Source: Collinsella sp. (GTDB lineage: Bacteria; Actinomycetota; Coriobacteriia; Coriobacteriales; Coriobacteriaceae). Taken from it: DNA of 19,719 bases. How positions within the stretch are numbered: position 1 is the first letter of the stretch; every line of letters starts with the position of its first letter. The stretch is from NCBI GenBank assembly GCA_019414325.1, contig DXMG01000037.1, positions 1,039 through 20,757 on the forward strand. Reading direction: 5' to 3'. Below the pieces are notes generated by a model, which had not been told where the DNA came from, made no database searches, and was given only the letters and a program-made list of their open reading frames with translations. Positions 13,615-19,719 of the stretch are shown here, piece by piece. The position numbers and the translations under genes were made by a program.

Positions 13615-14931
13615 ATGTTCTGCTCGCAGTGTGGCGCCCCCATGGGCGATAACGACAAGTTCTGCGGCGTGTGTGGCGCTCCTAATGCCGGTGCCGCTGG
13701 CCCCGCTCCCCAGGGACAGCCTCAGCCCCAGCAGTTTGTTCCGCAACCGCCCGTGGCGAATGCGCCAAAGGGCTGTGTGGCTCAGGCGTTCCAAGATATG
13801 ACTAAGACTCCGGGCGTGCTTCAGCGTGTATGCCAAATCGCGTTTTTGCCGGCGCTGATTTGCGTTGTGTCGGTGCTCGTGCTGTTTATTCCCGTTATTG
13901 GCGGCATTGCGGCTGCCATCGGCTTTTTGGCAGCTTGCATTGCGAGTGTGTGCGGTTCCGGCTTTGGTATCGAGTGGGGCCGTGATCTGTCGCTCAAGGT
14001 CGATGACGGCATGGACCGTCCGCTGATGCGTTCCACGTCGTTTGGTCTCGGAGTCTTTTCGAGCGTTATTTCGGTCGTGCTCGAGGTTATCGCTGCCATT
14101 CCCGTTATCGGTGTAGTGCTTTCGCTGGCGGAGGGCGCGGTAATTGGCGCCGCAGGCTCGTATTCGTATTACGGCTCTTATGCGCTCGAAGCTGCGCTGT
14201 TTGGCTCGCTTGGCCTGCTTGTCCTGGCGCTAATTGCCTCGGCGATTCTGGGTGTCTTCTTTAAGATGTTCGCCGACATTGCCGTGATGCACTTTGCGGT
14301 GACCGGGCGCGTCGAGAGCGCGTTTTCGCTCGATAAGGTCTGGGCGGCCTTTAAGCACAACAAGACCAAGCTGTTCTGTGCTTCGTTCCTTCCCGAGTTT
14401 TTGACGGGCCTGGTTTCCAACGCCATTACGTGGATCTTGACAGCTGTCTTTGGTGCCATCGCCGGAATTGGCGCGTACGGCTATTACTATCGCCCCACGG
14501 GTATCGAGGCGATTGTTACCGCCGGTGGTGTCACGCTCGTATTGTTCCTGGTGCTGATTGCATTCGTCACGGTGTTCCTTACGGTCTTTGGCAAGATGCT
14601 CAAGCACCGTGCCGTTGGCTATTGGGCTGCACGTTATGCAAGCGAATGGGCCGATGAGGACAAGGACGACGTTTTGACTTTTGTGCTCCCGGGTGAGAAG
14701 AAGCCTGCTCCTGCGGGATTCAATCCCACGGCAGCCACTGGTGCTGCGCCTGCCCCGGCGCCCGCGCCTGCACCTGCCCCGGCACCCGCGCCTGCCCCTG
14801 CCCCGGCACCTGCTCCTGTCCCCGCACCGGCGTCCGAGGCGACGCCTGCGGAGCCCGATTGGGATGCCGTTGCCACGCCGGCGGATGAGCCGGGCGATAA
14901 TCCTGCTGCCGAAAACAATCAAACCGAATAG
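13615..14931 (+). CDS. Zinc-ribbon membrane protein, DUF4013-like, with Ala-Pro tail
   Basis: A 438-residue protein. A double-CxxC zinc ribbon opens it (MFCSQCG and KFCGVCG: Cys3, Cys6, Cys17, Cys20), followed by a Pro/Gln linker. A membrane region at about residues 75-340 has six or so spans and paired GFG/EWGRDLSLKV-type loops, resembling DUF4013. An acidic segment follows, then some 30 codons of Ala-Pro repeat (14743-14832) and an acidic end. An in-frame ATG at 13543 is possible, but the AAGGGA at 13602-13607, seven bases before 13615, and the identical MFC start of the next gene favour 13615. The stretch 13466-13614 ahead of it holds no clear promoter. Function is unknown; zinc ribbons on membrane proteins often mediate protein contacts. 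Confidence 0.72.
   Translation: MFCSQCGAPMGDNDKFCGVCGAPNAGAAGPAPQGQPQPQQFVPQPPVANAPKGCVAQAFQDMTKTPGVLQRVCQIAFLPALICVVSVLVLFIPVIGGIAAAIGFLAACIASVCGSGFGIEWGRDLSLKVDDGMDRPLMRSTSFGLGVFSSVISVVLEVIAAIPVIGVVLSLAEGAVIGAAGSYSYYGSYALEAALFGSLGLLVLALIASAILGVFFKMFADIAVMHFAVTGRVESAFSLDKVWAAFKHNKTKLFCASFLPEFLTGLVSNAITWILTAVFGAIAGIGAYGYYYRPTGIEAIVTAGGVTLVLFLVLIAFVTVFLTVFGKMLKHRAVGYWAARYASEWADEDKDDVLTFVLPGEKKPAPAGFNPTAATGAAPAPAPAPAPAPAPAPAPAPAPAPVPAPASEATPAEPDWDAVATPADEPGDNPAAENNQTE
14743..14832 (+). repeat. Ala-Pro codon repeat (low-complexity)
   Basis: About 30 codons alternate Ala and Pro (with one Val), using mixed synonymous codons, so the array is only partly repetitive at the DNA level. It would make a stiff, extended tail between the membrane domain and the acidic C-terminus. 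Length variation between strains is likely. Confidence 0.8.
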
Positions 14932-14938
14932 CCGGTCG

Positions 14939-14975
14939 AGGCGCCCTGGGCAACTGAGCCCGGGGTGCCTTTTTC
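14939..14975 (+). terminator. Rho-independent terminator after the DUF4013-like gene
   Basis: Bases 14939-14951 pair with 14958-14970 (13 positions, two G/T wobbles) around a 6-base loop, then TTTT. It separates the two zinc-ribbon genes into distinct transcripts. Confidence 0.85.
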
Positions 14976-15092
14976 TACTGCGAAAGCAAGAAAATGCCTG
15001 GGAAAACGGTTGCAGCAAAATTTCTCGGAAATTGGTCAATGTTGCGCAACAACGTCGCGGCTATTGTTGAGAACGTAGACGTGTAAGGTTTG

Positions 15093-15109
15093 AAGGCGTG
15101 CGACGCCTT
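15093..15109 (+). promoter_or_regulatory. Leader hairpin immediately before the DUF4234 gene ribosome site
   Basis: AAGGCGT (15093-15099) and ACGCCTT (15103-15109) form a perfect 7-bp stem with a 3-base loop, five bases before AAAGGAG (15114-15120). Elsewhere in this 195-base gap there is a 10-base palindrome GTTGCGCAAC at 15041-15050, a possible operator. A promoter with both boxes could not be identified. Confidence 0.35.
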
Positions 15110-15126
15110 AGGAAAAGGAGAGGCTC

Positions 15127-15735
15127 ATGTTCTGTCCCACTTGTGGTTCTCCCATTTCGGATGATGCCAAATTCTGCCCTGTTTGCGGATCCGCCGTTGG
15201 TGCCGCTTCTGCCGCTGCGGCCCCGCAGCCCCAGCCCGCTCCGGCCCAGGCTATTCAGCCCGCGCCCCAGCCTCAGCAGCAGTACACCGGTCAATACGCC
15301 CAACAGTCCGCATCCGCTCCGATGGGCTATGACCCCATTAAGGCTGACCGCAGCCTGATCGGCTGGCTGCTGCTCTCTCTTGTGACCTGCGGTATCTATT
15401 CGTTCTACTTCCTGTATTGCTTGGCACGCGACGTCAACACGTTGTGTCAGGATGACGGCGATTACACGCCGGGTCTGGCGGAATTCATCCTTCTATCGTT
15501 TGTGACCTGCGGCTTCTACGCGTACTACTGGTATTACAAGATTGGCAACCGCCTGCAGGCCAACGCTCCTCGCTACGGCCTGGTGTTCCAGGAAAACGGC
15601 ACCACCGTTCTTCTGTGGCAGATCTTCGGCGCGCTCCTGTGCGGCCTTGGTCCCATCTTCGCTATGAACATCGTCATCAATAATACCAATGCCATGGCAA
15701 CGGCTTACAACACTCGCCTTGGCGCTCGTGCCTAA
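15127..15735 (+). CDS. Zinc-ribbon DUF4234 membrane protein
   Basis: A 202-residue protein with a zinc ribbon at the N-terminus (Cys3, Cys6, Cys17, Cys20, the same spacing as in the gene at 13615-14931). An Ala/Pro/Gln linker follows to about residue 70, then a DUF4234 membrane domain: WLLLSLVTCGIYSFYFLY, an internal near-repeat FILLSFVTCGFYAYYWYY, and a final hydrophobic span ending MNIVINN. The two LLSxVTCGxY blocks show an internal duplication. AAAGGAG at 15114-15120 is six bases before the ATG. The DUF2752 gene starts 13 bases after the stop, so they probably share a transcript. No biochemical role is known for DUF4234. Confidence 0.83.
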   Translation: MFCPTCGSPISDDAKFCPVCGSAVGAASAAAAPQPQPAPAQAIQPAPQPQQQYTGQYAQQSASAPMGYDPIKADRSLIGWLLLSLVTCGIYSFYFLYCLARDVNTLCQDDGDYTPGLAEFILLSFVTCGFYAYYWYYKIGNRLQANAPRYGLVFQENGTTVLLWQIFGALLCGLGPIFAMNIVINNTNAMATAYNTRLGARA

Positions 15736-15748
15736 CAATAAGGGCGGC

Positions 15749-16225
15749 GTGAACAGCTTCCAGGGACATAGGGGCACGGCAGAGCTCCTTCGCCGCGCCC
15801 TTTTTTGCACCGGCGCGCTCTTTGTCGCCTGGCTCGCGCTCTACCTGCTCGACATTGGCTGCATTTTTCGATTGATGACGGGCATTCCTTGTCCGGGATG
15901 CGGCATGACGAGGGCGTGGCTGGCGGCGCTGCGCCTCGATTATGCGGCTGCCTTTGCCTACCATCCGCTGTTTTGGGTGGTGCCGATTGCGTTTGTGCTC
16001 GCGTTCGTGCGCGAGGAGGTGGCATCGAGCAAGCTAAAGCGTGGTATCGACATTGCGGTCACCGTGTTGTGCGTGCTGGTCGTCGTCGTATGGATCGTGC
16101 GCCTCATCAATCCGGCAGATGCCGGTCTGCTCTTTGGCGGCTATGCGCCCGCCGGAGTTCCCGACGATATCATCCACCTCGAACCCCCACGCTGGCTCAC
16201 CATCCTTCGCTCTTACCTGGCGTGA
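15749..16225 (+). CDS. DUF2752-family membrane protein
   Basis: With a GTG start at 15749 the protein has 158 residues. The motif GIPCPGCGMTRAW is the DUF2752 signature (CPxCGxTR); three membrane helices are likely (about residues 15-35, 72-90 and 102-122). The frame is open further upstream and overlaps the DUF4234 gene, with another GTG at 15728. The AAGGG at 15740-15744 is four bases before 15749 and none precedes 15728, so 15749 is preferred with moderate confidence. DUF2752 genes often neighbour DUF4234 or TM2-domain genes, suggesting a shared membrane process, but none is established. It is followed by a bidirectional-looking terminator. Confidence 0.78.
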   Translation: MNSFQGHRGTAELLRRALFCTGALFVAWLALYLLDIGCIFRLMTGIPCPGCGMTRAWLAALRLDYAAAFAYHPLFWVVPIAFVLAFVREEVASSKLKRGIDIAVTVLCVLVVVVWIVRLINPADAGLLFGGYAPAGVPDDIIHLEPPRWLTILRSYLA

Positions 16226-16257
16226 CGGAGGACGCGCTAGAAAAACGGTCGACACAT

Positions 16258-16303
16258 AAGCGGGGGCGAACGTTGAGATAACGTCCGCCCCCGCTTTGCT
16301 TTA
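16258..16303 (+). terminator. Long terminator hairpin between convergent genes
   Basis: Bases 16258-16274 pair with 16280-16296 (17 bp, one A/C mismatch) around a 5-base loop. The plus-strand tail TTGCTTT is the more T-rich side. It ends the DUF4234/DUF2752 transcript. The same stem could also stop the M20D gene on the minus strand, though that side has no real T run. Confidence 0.8.
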
Positions 16304-16331
16304 GCCAGGCTGTTATGGATGGGCGTGACGG

Positions 16332-17795
16332 CTACTCGTCGCGCTTTTCCTCGTGGCGAGCGGCAGCCCGCGCATCGTGGATGCCCTTGATTGCAGCATG
16401 GCGGGCGGTGCGAGCATCGTGCATGGCGTCGCGCGCCTCAGCGGCCGTGGCCTTGGCAGAGCGCAGCTTGGCGGCCAAGTCGGGGTTGGTTTCGGCGACC
16501 GCGGTAATCGCGGGGCCGTCGAGCTCCTCTTGCGTGGGCTCGGCCAAAAAGTCGATAGCATACTGGGCGGCCACCATGGAGCCCTTTGCCAGCACAGTCT
16601 CGTCGATCTTGTAGAAGCAGGAATGTTGGGCGTACGTGGCGCCAATTTTGGGGTTACGCGTACCTACAAAGGCGAGCACGCCCGGCACACGGCGCAGGTA
16701 CTCCGAAAAATCCTCGCCCGAAAGTGTGCCGCGATAATGGCCTTGGCCGGCGGGACCCAGACACTTAATTACGGCCTGACGGCAGCGCTCGCTCGAGGCC
16801 GCGTCGTTTTCGACCTTGTAGTTGGCGATGGTGTAGTCGGTGAGCTCTGCCTCGGCGCCCAAGGCCGCCGCGGTATGCTCCACGATGCGGCGCATAAGCT
16901 CCGGCATTTCCTCGTGGGTTGAATCGCCGTAGGTGCGTACCGTGCCGGCGAGGTAGGCCGTGCCGGCGATAACGTTGCGCGCGGTGCCGCCGTGCAACTC
17001 GCCGACGGTGATGACGGCCGGCTCGTAGGGGCTGATCTCGCGCGAGACGATGGTCTGCAGGGCGTTGACAATCTCGGCGGCAACCATAACGGCGTCGTGG
17101 CCGCGCTGGGGCATGGCGCCGTGGCACGAGGTACCGCGGACATCGATGCGGAACCAGTCGGTATTGGCCATGCGCGGGCCGGGCTCGCAGCTTACGGTGC
17201 CGGCGTCGACCTCGCTCCAGATGTGCGCGGCGTAGGCACCATCGACGCCGTCGAGCACGCCCGTGCCGATCATGAGTTTGGCGCCTTGGCCGTTTTCCTC
17301 ACTGGGCTGGAAGACGATGCGGACCTCGCCGTGGATGTCGTCTGTCATATGGCGCAGGATCTGCAGCGTGCCGAGCATCATGGCGATGTGGCAGTCGTGG
17401 CCGCAGGCGTGCATGCAGCCCTCGTTGACGCTGGAGAAATCCTCGCCGGTCTGCTCGGTGACGGGCAGGGCGTCGATATCCGCACGCAGCAGGATGCGGC
17501 GGCGCGGCGTGCCGTCCTCGCGATAGGCGTCGGGCGCGGTGCCGCGAAGGGTCGCCACCAGGCCCGTCTTAAGGGGACGCTCGTAGGGGATATTCATGGC
17601 GTCGAGCTGGTTGGCGATGTCAGAAGTCGTGCGCTCTTCGGCGAGGCTCAGCTCCGGGTGCTTATGGAAGTGCCGACGCTGCTTAATGATGTAGGGTTCA
17701 AACTCGGCGGCGATATCTTGGATGGCTGCGGTGACGTCGTCAGCCGCGCGAGCCTCGGTCGCCGCCATAATCTGCTGTGCCTTGGTCTTCGTCAT
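16332..17795 (-). CDS. M20D-family metallo-amidohydrolase (N-acyl amino acid / IAA-type hydrolase)
   Basis: A 487-residue cytosolic hydrolase. Motifs in order: RRHFHKHPELS (41-50), RADIDALPVTE (104-114), HACGHDCH with Cys131 and His133, FQPSEENGQGA with Glu166/Glu167, AHIW with His191, GTSCHGAMPQRGHDAV in the lid domain, and SGEDFSEYL with His391 beyond it: the full M20D dimetal site. Family members cleave N-acyl or carbamoyl amino acids and similar amides; substrate unknown. The ATG at 17793-17795 is preceded by AAGGAG with a 10-base gap. Residues ~420-487 are an Ala/Arg/His/Glu-rich helical tail that ordinary M20D enzymes (~390-400 residues) lack. It is divergent from the amidohydrolase gene and ends toward a shared terminator. 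Confidence 0.9.
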   Translation of the reverse strand: MTKTKAQQIMAATEARAADDVTAAIQDIAAEFEPYIIKQRRHFHKHPELSLAEERTTSDIANQLDAMNIPYERPLKTGLVATLRGTAPDAYREDGTPRRRILLRADIDALPVTEQTGEDFSSVNEGCMHACGHDCHIAMMLGTLQILRHMTDDIHGEVRIVFQPSEENGQGAKLMIGTGVLDGVDGAYAAHIWSEVDAGTVSCEPGPRMANTDWFRIDVRGTSCHGAMPQRGHDAVMVAAEIVNALQTIVSREISPYEPAVITVGELHGGTARNVIAGTAYLAGTVRTYGDSTHEEMPELMRRIVEHTAAALGAEAELTDYTIANYKVENDAASSERCRQAVIKCLGPAGQGHYRGTLSGEDFSEYLRRVPGVLAFVGTRNPKIGATYAQHSCFYKIDETVLAKGSMVAAQYAIDFLAEPTQEELDGPAITAVAETNPDLAAKLRSAKATAAEARDAMHDARTARHAAIKGIHDARAAARHEEKRDE

Positions 17796-17846
17796 GGTCG
17801 ATTTGCTCCTTGCTGGGTTGATCGCAAAATCGTACAGGCTCTCTCC

Positions 17847-17875
17847 AGTATGCCACCTGCCGCTAGGGCTGGTAA
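17847..17875 (-). promoter_or_regulatory. Promoter candidate for the M20D hydrolase gene
   Basis: On the minus strand, TTACCA (17870-17875) and CATACT (17847-17852) are separated by exactly 17 bases, each matching the consensus at four of six positions. The -10 box lies about 50 bases ahead of the ATG. Confidence 0.38.
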
Positions 17876-17963
17876 AGTTGCCGTTTGCCGCTTGGGGTTT
17901 TGTTGCAAGGGCGGGGGAGTACACTCGGGGGTGTTGAATTTCCTGCCAGAGATGGGGATGCCC

Positions 17964-19601
17964 ATGCAACATATCGATCGGATTATCCGCTCCAAGAACG
18001 TCTTTACCGCGCAAGACGGCATCGATACCGCCCGCGAGCTGGCGATTGCCATCGCAGGCGACCGTATCGTCGCAGTCGGTGCGCCCGATGACGTGATCGC
18101 CGCCGCGCCTGCCGCCACGCCGGTTCTCGACTACGGCGAGCAGTTTGTCTGCCCCGGTTTCCATGACGCTCATCTGCACTTCTTCCATACCTCGGTCGGT
18201 TCCTCGCCGTACATGCTCATGGATATGGGCACGTCCGAGGCGGCACTGGTGCAGCACGCGCTCGAGTTTTCCCAGGACCTGCCCGACGACGCCTGGGTTG
18301 TGACGCAGGGCTGGCGCGACTACCGTTGGGACCCGCCCGAGCATCCTACCAAGGCGTCGCTCGATGCAGCATTCCCCGATCGTCCCTGCGTTATGTATTC
18401 GGGCGACGGGCACACGCTTTGGCTCAACAGCCGCGCACTCGAGGCGCTCGGCGTCACGCGCGACAGCGAGCCGCCAGCGGGCGGCAGTTACGACAAGGAC
18501 GCAAGCGGCGAGCTCACGGGCATTGCGCACGAAGCGGCTGCCATGCAGCTGCTGCCGCGCTGCCTTGAGTGGCTGGACGAAGGTCGCATCGCAAGCGCTT
18601 ACGCCGATCAAATGAGGCGCATGGCCGAGCAGGGTATTACTTCGATCTGCGATATGTCGCTCATGCCCATGCCGGGCTGCGATTTTATCCGCGACGATGT
18701 CTACGACAAATTGCAGACGGCCGGTAGGCTGGGCATTCGTGCCCATCTGTTTCCCACGCTGCTGGATGACCAGTCGCGTCTGGAAGAGCTGCAGGTACGT
18801 TACGCGAACAACGCGCTGCTTTCGGCGCCGGGTTTTAAGCAGTTCTTCGACGGCGTGTCGAGTGAACACACGGCATATCTCACTGAGCCCTATACCAATC
18901 CGCGCTTCCCGGGCGACCAGGGCCGTCTGACGGTCCCGGCTGAGCGCATGCGCAAATTGGTTCTGGCGGCTTCGGAGCGCGGTCACACCGTGCGCATCCA
19001 CGTCATTGGTGACGGTGCGATTCATGCCGCGCTGGATATCTTCGAGGAAGCAGCCGACCTGTACGGCCTGCCCCAGCACGGCCATAACACGCTCGAGCAC
19101 CTGGAGAACCTTCTGCCCGAGGACATCGACCGCCTGCGCAAGCTCAACGTGGTTGCTTCGAGCCAGCCCTGCCACATCACGCTCGACCCGGGTGGCCCGG
19201 AGCGCGACCTGGGCCTGGAACGCAGCCGCATCATGTGGCCGTTCGCAACCTATAAGCAGCGCGGCATTCGCCAAGCCTTCGGTACCGACAGCCCTATCAC
19301 GCCCGTTACCAGCATGAACGTGCTCTACACGGCTATCACGCGCCAGGACCCCAAAAGCCACTGGCCCGAGGGCGGCTGGTTGCCGAGCGAGCGCATCGAT
19401 GCGGCAACGGCTCTGCGTAACTACACCCTGGGCAGCGCGTACGCAGCGGGCGACGAGCAAAACCTCGGCAGCCTGGAACCCGGCAAATACGCCGACCTGG
19501 TAGTCCTGGACCAAAACCCGCTCACCGTTGACCCCCAAGAACTGCAAGCCACCAAGGTTCAGGCCACCTACCTGGCAGGCAACGTAATCTACGAGCGCTA
19601 G
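17964..19601 (+). CDS. Amidohydrolase 3 family protein (YtcJ-like)
   Basis: A 545-residue member of the amidohydrolase superfamily. The N-terminal beta domain (KNVFTAQDG, GDRIVAVGAPDDV) leads to FVCPGFHDAHLHF with the HxH metal ligands His70 and His72. It is followed by GFKQFFDGVSSEHTAYL, RIHVIGDGAIHAALD, HNTLEHLENL, FGTDSPITP with the terminal Asp, and a closing GSLEPGKYADLVVLDQNP. This matches YtcJ-type enzymes, which hydrolyse amides or related C-N bonds; the substrate is unknown. Three in-frame ATGs (17952, 17958, 17964) are available. 17964 is chosen because GGGG at 17954-17957 gives the best spacing, but 17958 is nearly as good. The promoter in the 168-base gap shared with the M20D gene was not identified beyond TACACT at 17920-17925. 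Confidence 0.88.
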   Translation: MQHIDRIIRSKNVFTAQDGIDTARELAIAIAGDRIVAVGAPDDVIAAAPAATPVLDYGEQFVCPGFHDAHLHFFHTSVGSSPYMLMDMGTSEAALVQHALEFSQDLPDDAWVVTQGWRDYRWDPPEHPTKASLDAAFPDRPCVMYSGDGHTLWLNSRALEALGVTRDSEPPAGGSYDKDASGELTGIAHEAAAMQLLPRCLEWLDEGRIASAYADQMRRMAEQGITSICDMSLMPMPGCDFIRDDVYDKLQTAGRLGIRAHLFPTLLDDQSRLEELQVRYANNALLSAPGFKQFFDGVSSEHTAYLTEPYTNPRFPGDQGRLTVPAERMRKLVLAASERGHTVRIHVIGDGAIHAALDIFEEAADLYGLPQHGHNTLEHLENLLPEDIDRLRKLNVVASSQPCHITLDPGGPERDLGLERSRIMWPFATYKQRGIRQAFGTDSPITPVTSMNVLYTAITRQDPKSHWPEGGWLPSERIDAATALRNYTLGSAYAAGDEQNLGSLEPGKYADLVVLDQNPLTVDPQELQATKVQATYLAGNVIYER

Positions 19602-19621
19602 CCCCGCATCCCACCCCTCAG

Positions 19622-19639
19622 TTGCGGTGAAATAGTCCC
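19622..19639 (-). repeat. Possible half-element of the GGGAC hairpin family
   Basis: On the minus strand, AGGGACTATTTCACCGCAA resembles the loop and 3' arm of repeats B/C (AGGGACAGG, then TATTTT, then the arm). The partner arm expected beyond it is absent. The similarity is short and may be chance. Confidence 0.25.
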
Positions 19640-19667
19640 TAAAATCGGCCTTCAAGCCCAAAAAGGG

Positions 19668-19719
19668 GGTGCGGACAGAAAGTTGGACCGCGGGGCGGTC
19701 CGGACTGGAGGTCCGCATG
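19668..19719 (+). mobile_element. Probable left end of an insertion sequence, ending at a candidate transposase ATG (partial)
   Basis: TGCGGACAGAAAGTTGGACC (19670-19689) resembles the terminal repeats of many IS3/IS150-type elements, which commonly begin TG and include AAAGTTGGAC. Two tandem hairpins follow: GGACCGC/GCGGTCC (19685-19691 with 19695-19701) and CGGAC/GTCCG (19701-19705 with 19711-19715). TGCGGAC (19670-19676) can also pair with GTCCGCA (19711-19717). GGAG at 19707-19710 precedes an ATG at 19717-19719 by six bases, where the window ends. The transposase is outside the window, so the identification is inferential. Confidence 0.42.

Noticed and set aside
14743..14832. Ala-Pro codon array as a CRISPR or tandem satellite repeat
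   Set aside because: It is in frame, lacks spacers and uses varied synonymous codons. It encodes a low-complexity protein tail.
16992..17951. Upstream extension of the amidohydrolase frame
   Set aside because: It is antisense to the M20D gene and resembles no domain. The amidohydrolase N-terminus begins normally near 17964.
17796..19718. Upstream extension of the M20D frame on the minus strand, giving a >1100-residue fusion
   Set aside because: The region is antisense to the well-supported amidohydrolase gene. The M20D protein has its own ATG at 17793-17795 with an AAGGAG site, and the extension has no recognisable domain.

Overview
The window looks like a chromosomal segment from a Coriobacteriia actinobacterium, most likely a Collinsella-type gut commensal. 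The reasons are a GC-rich composition, frequent GTG starts with strong AAGGAG-like ribosome sites, a sortase-anchored CAP/coiled-coil surface protein, an AmaP/DUF2273/Asp23 envelope-stress operon and zinc-ribbon/DUF4234 membrane proteins. The genus is an inference from gene content. No rRNA, tRNA, CRISPR array, phage module or complete mobile element was seen, and no gene-free stretch exceeds about 225 bases.

Layout: (1) 3-2342 (+) is the 3' part of a large cell-wall protein: CAP domain, long Ala/Lys coiled coil and an LAQTG sorting signal. A strong terminator follows. (2) 2544-4247 (-) is a lone OPT-family transporter convergent with gene 1. (3) 4440-7280 (+) is a housekeeping run: type III pantothenate kinase, dCMP deaminase, a NifU-like Fe-S scaffold and Lgt. 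(4) 7416-9599 (+) is a 727-residue polytopic membrane protein resembling DUF6020. (5) 9765-10571 (+) is YebC. (6) 10738-12219 (+) is a three-gene AmaP-like/DUF2273/Asp23 operon. (7) 12443-13465 (+) is a YitT-family membrane protein. (8) 13615-16225 (+) is a cluster of two zinc-ribbon membrane proteins (DUF4013-like and DUF4234) followed by a DUF2752 protein. (9) 16332-17795 (-) and 17964-19601 (+) are divergent metallohydrolases: an M20D amidohydrolase and a YtcJ-like amidohydrolase. (10) The last ~50 bases look like the start of an insertion sequence, ending exactly on a candidate ATG.

The most interesting signal is non-coding. Four gene ends carry hairpins that begin in, or one base after, the TAA stop codon: after coaX, lgt, the DUF6020-like gene and the Asp23 gene. 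Their stems differ, but the loops carry a shared GGGACA(GG)/GGGGTCAGG core. A fifth copy sits just before the start of the DUF6020-like gene. It is an exact 44-base inverted duplicate of the copy after the Asp23 gene, 4.8 kb away. This looks like a dispersed small repeat family, perhaps REP-like and mobilised in trans, that has settled at gene 3' ends.

Conventional stem-plus-T terminators separate most transcription units, so the operon structure is fairly readable: coaX, the dCMP deaminase gene, nfu and lgt are closely spaced; the three Asp23-operon genes form one unit; and the DUF4234 and DUF2752 genes form another.
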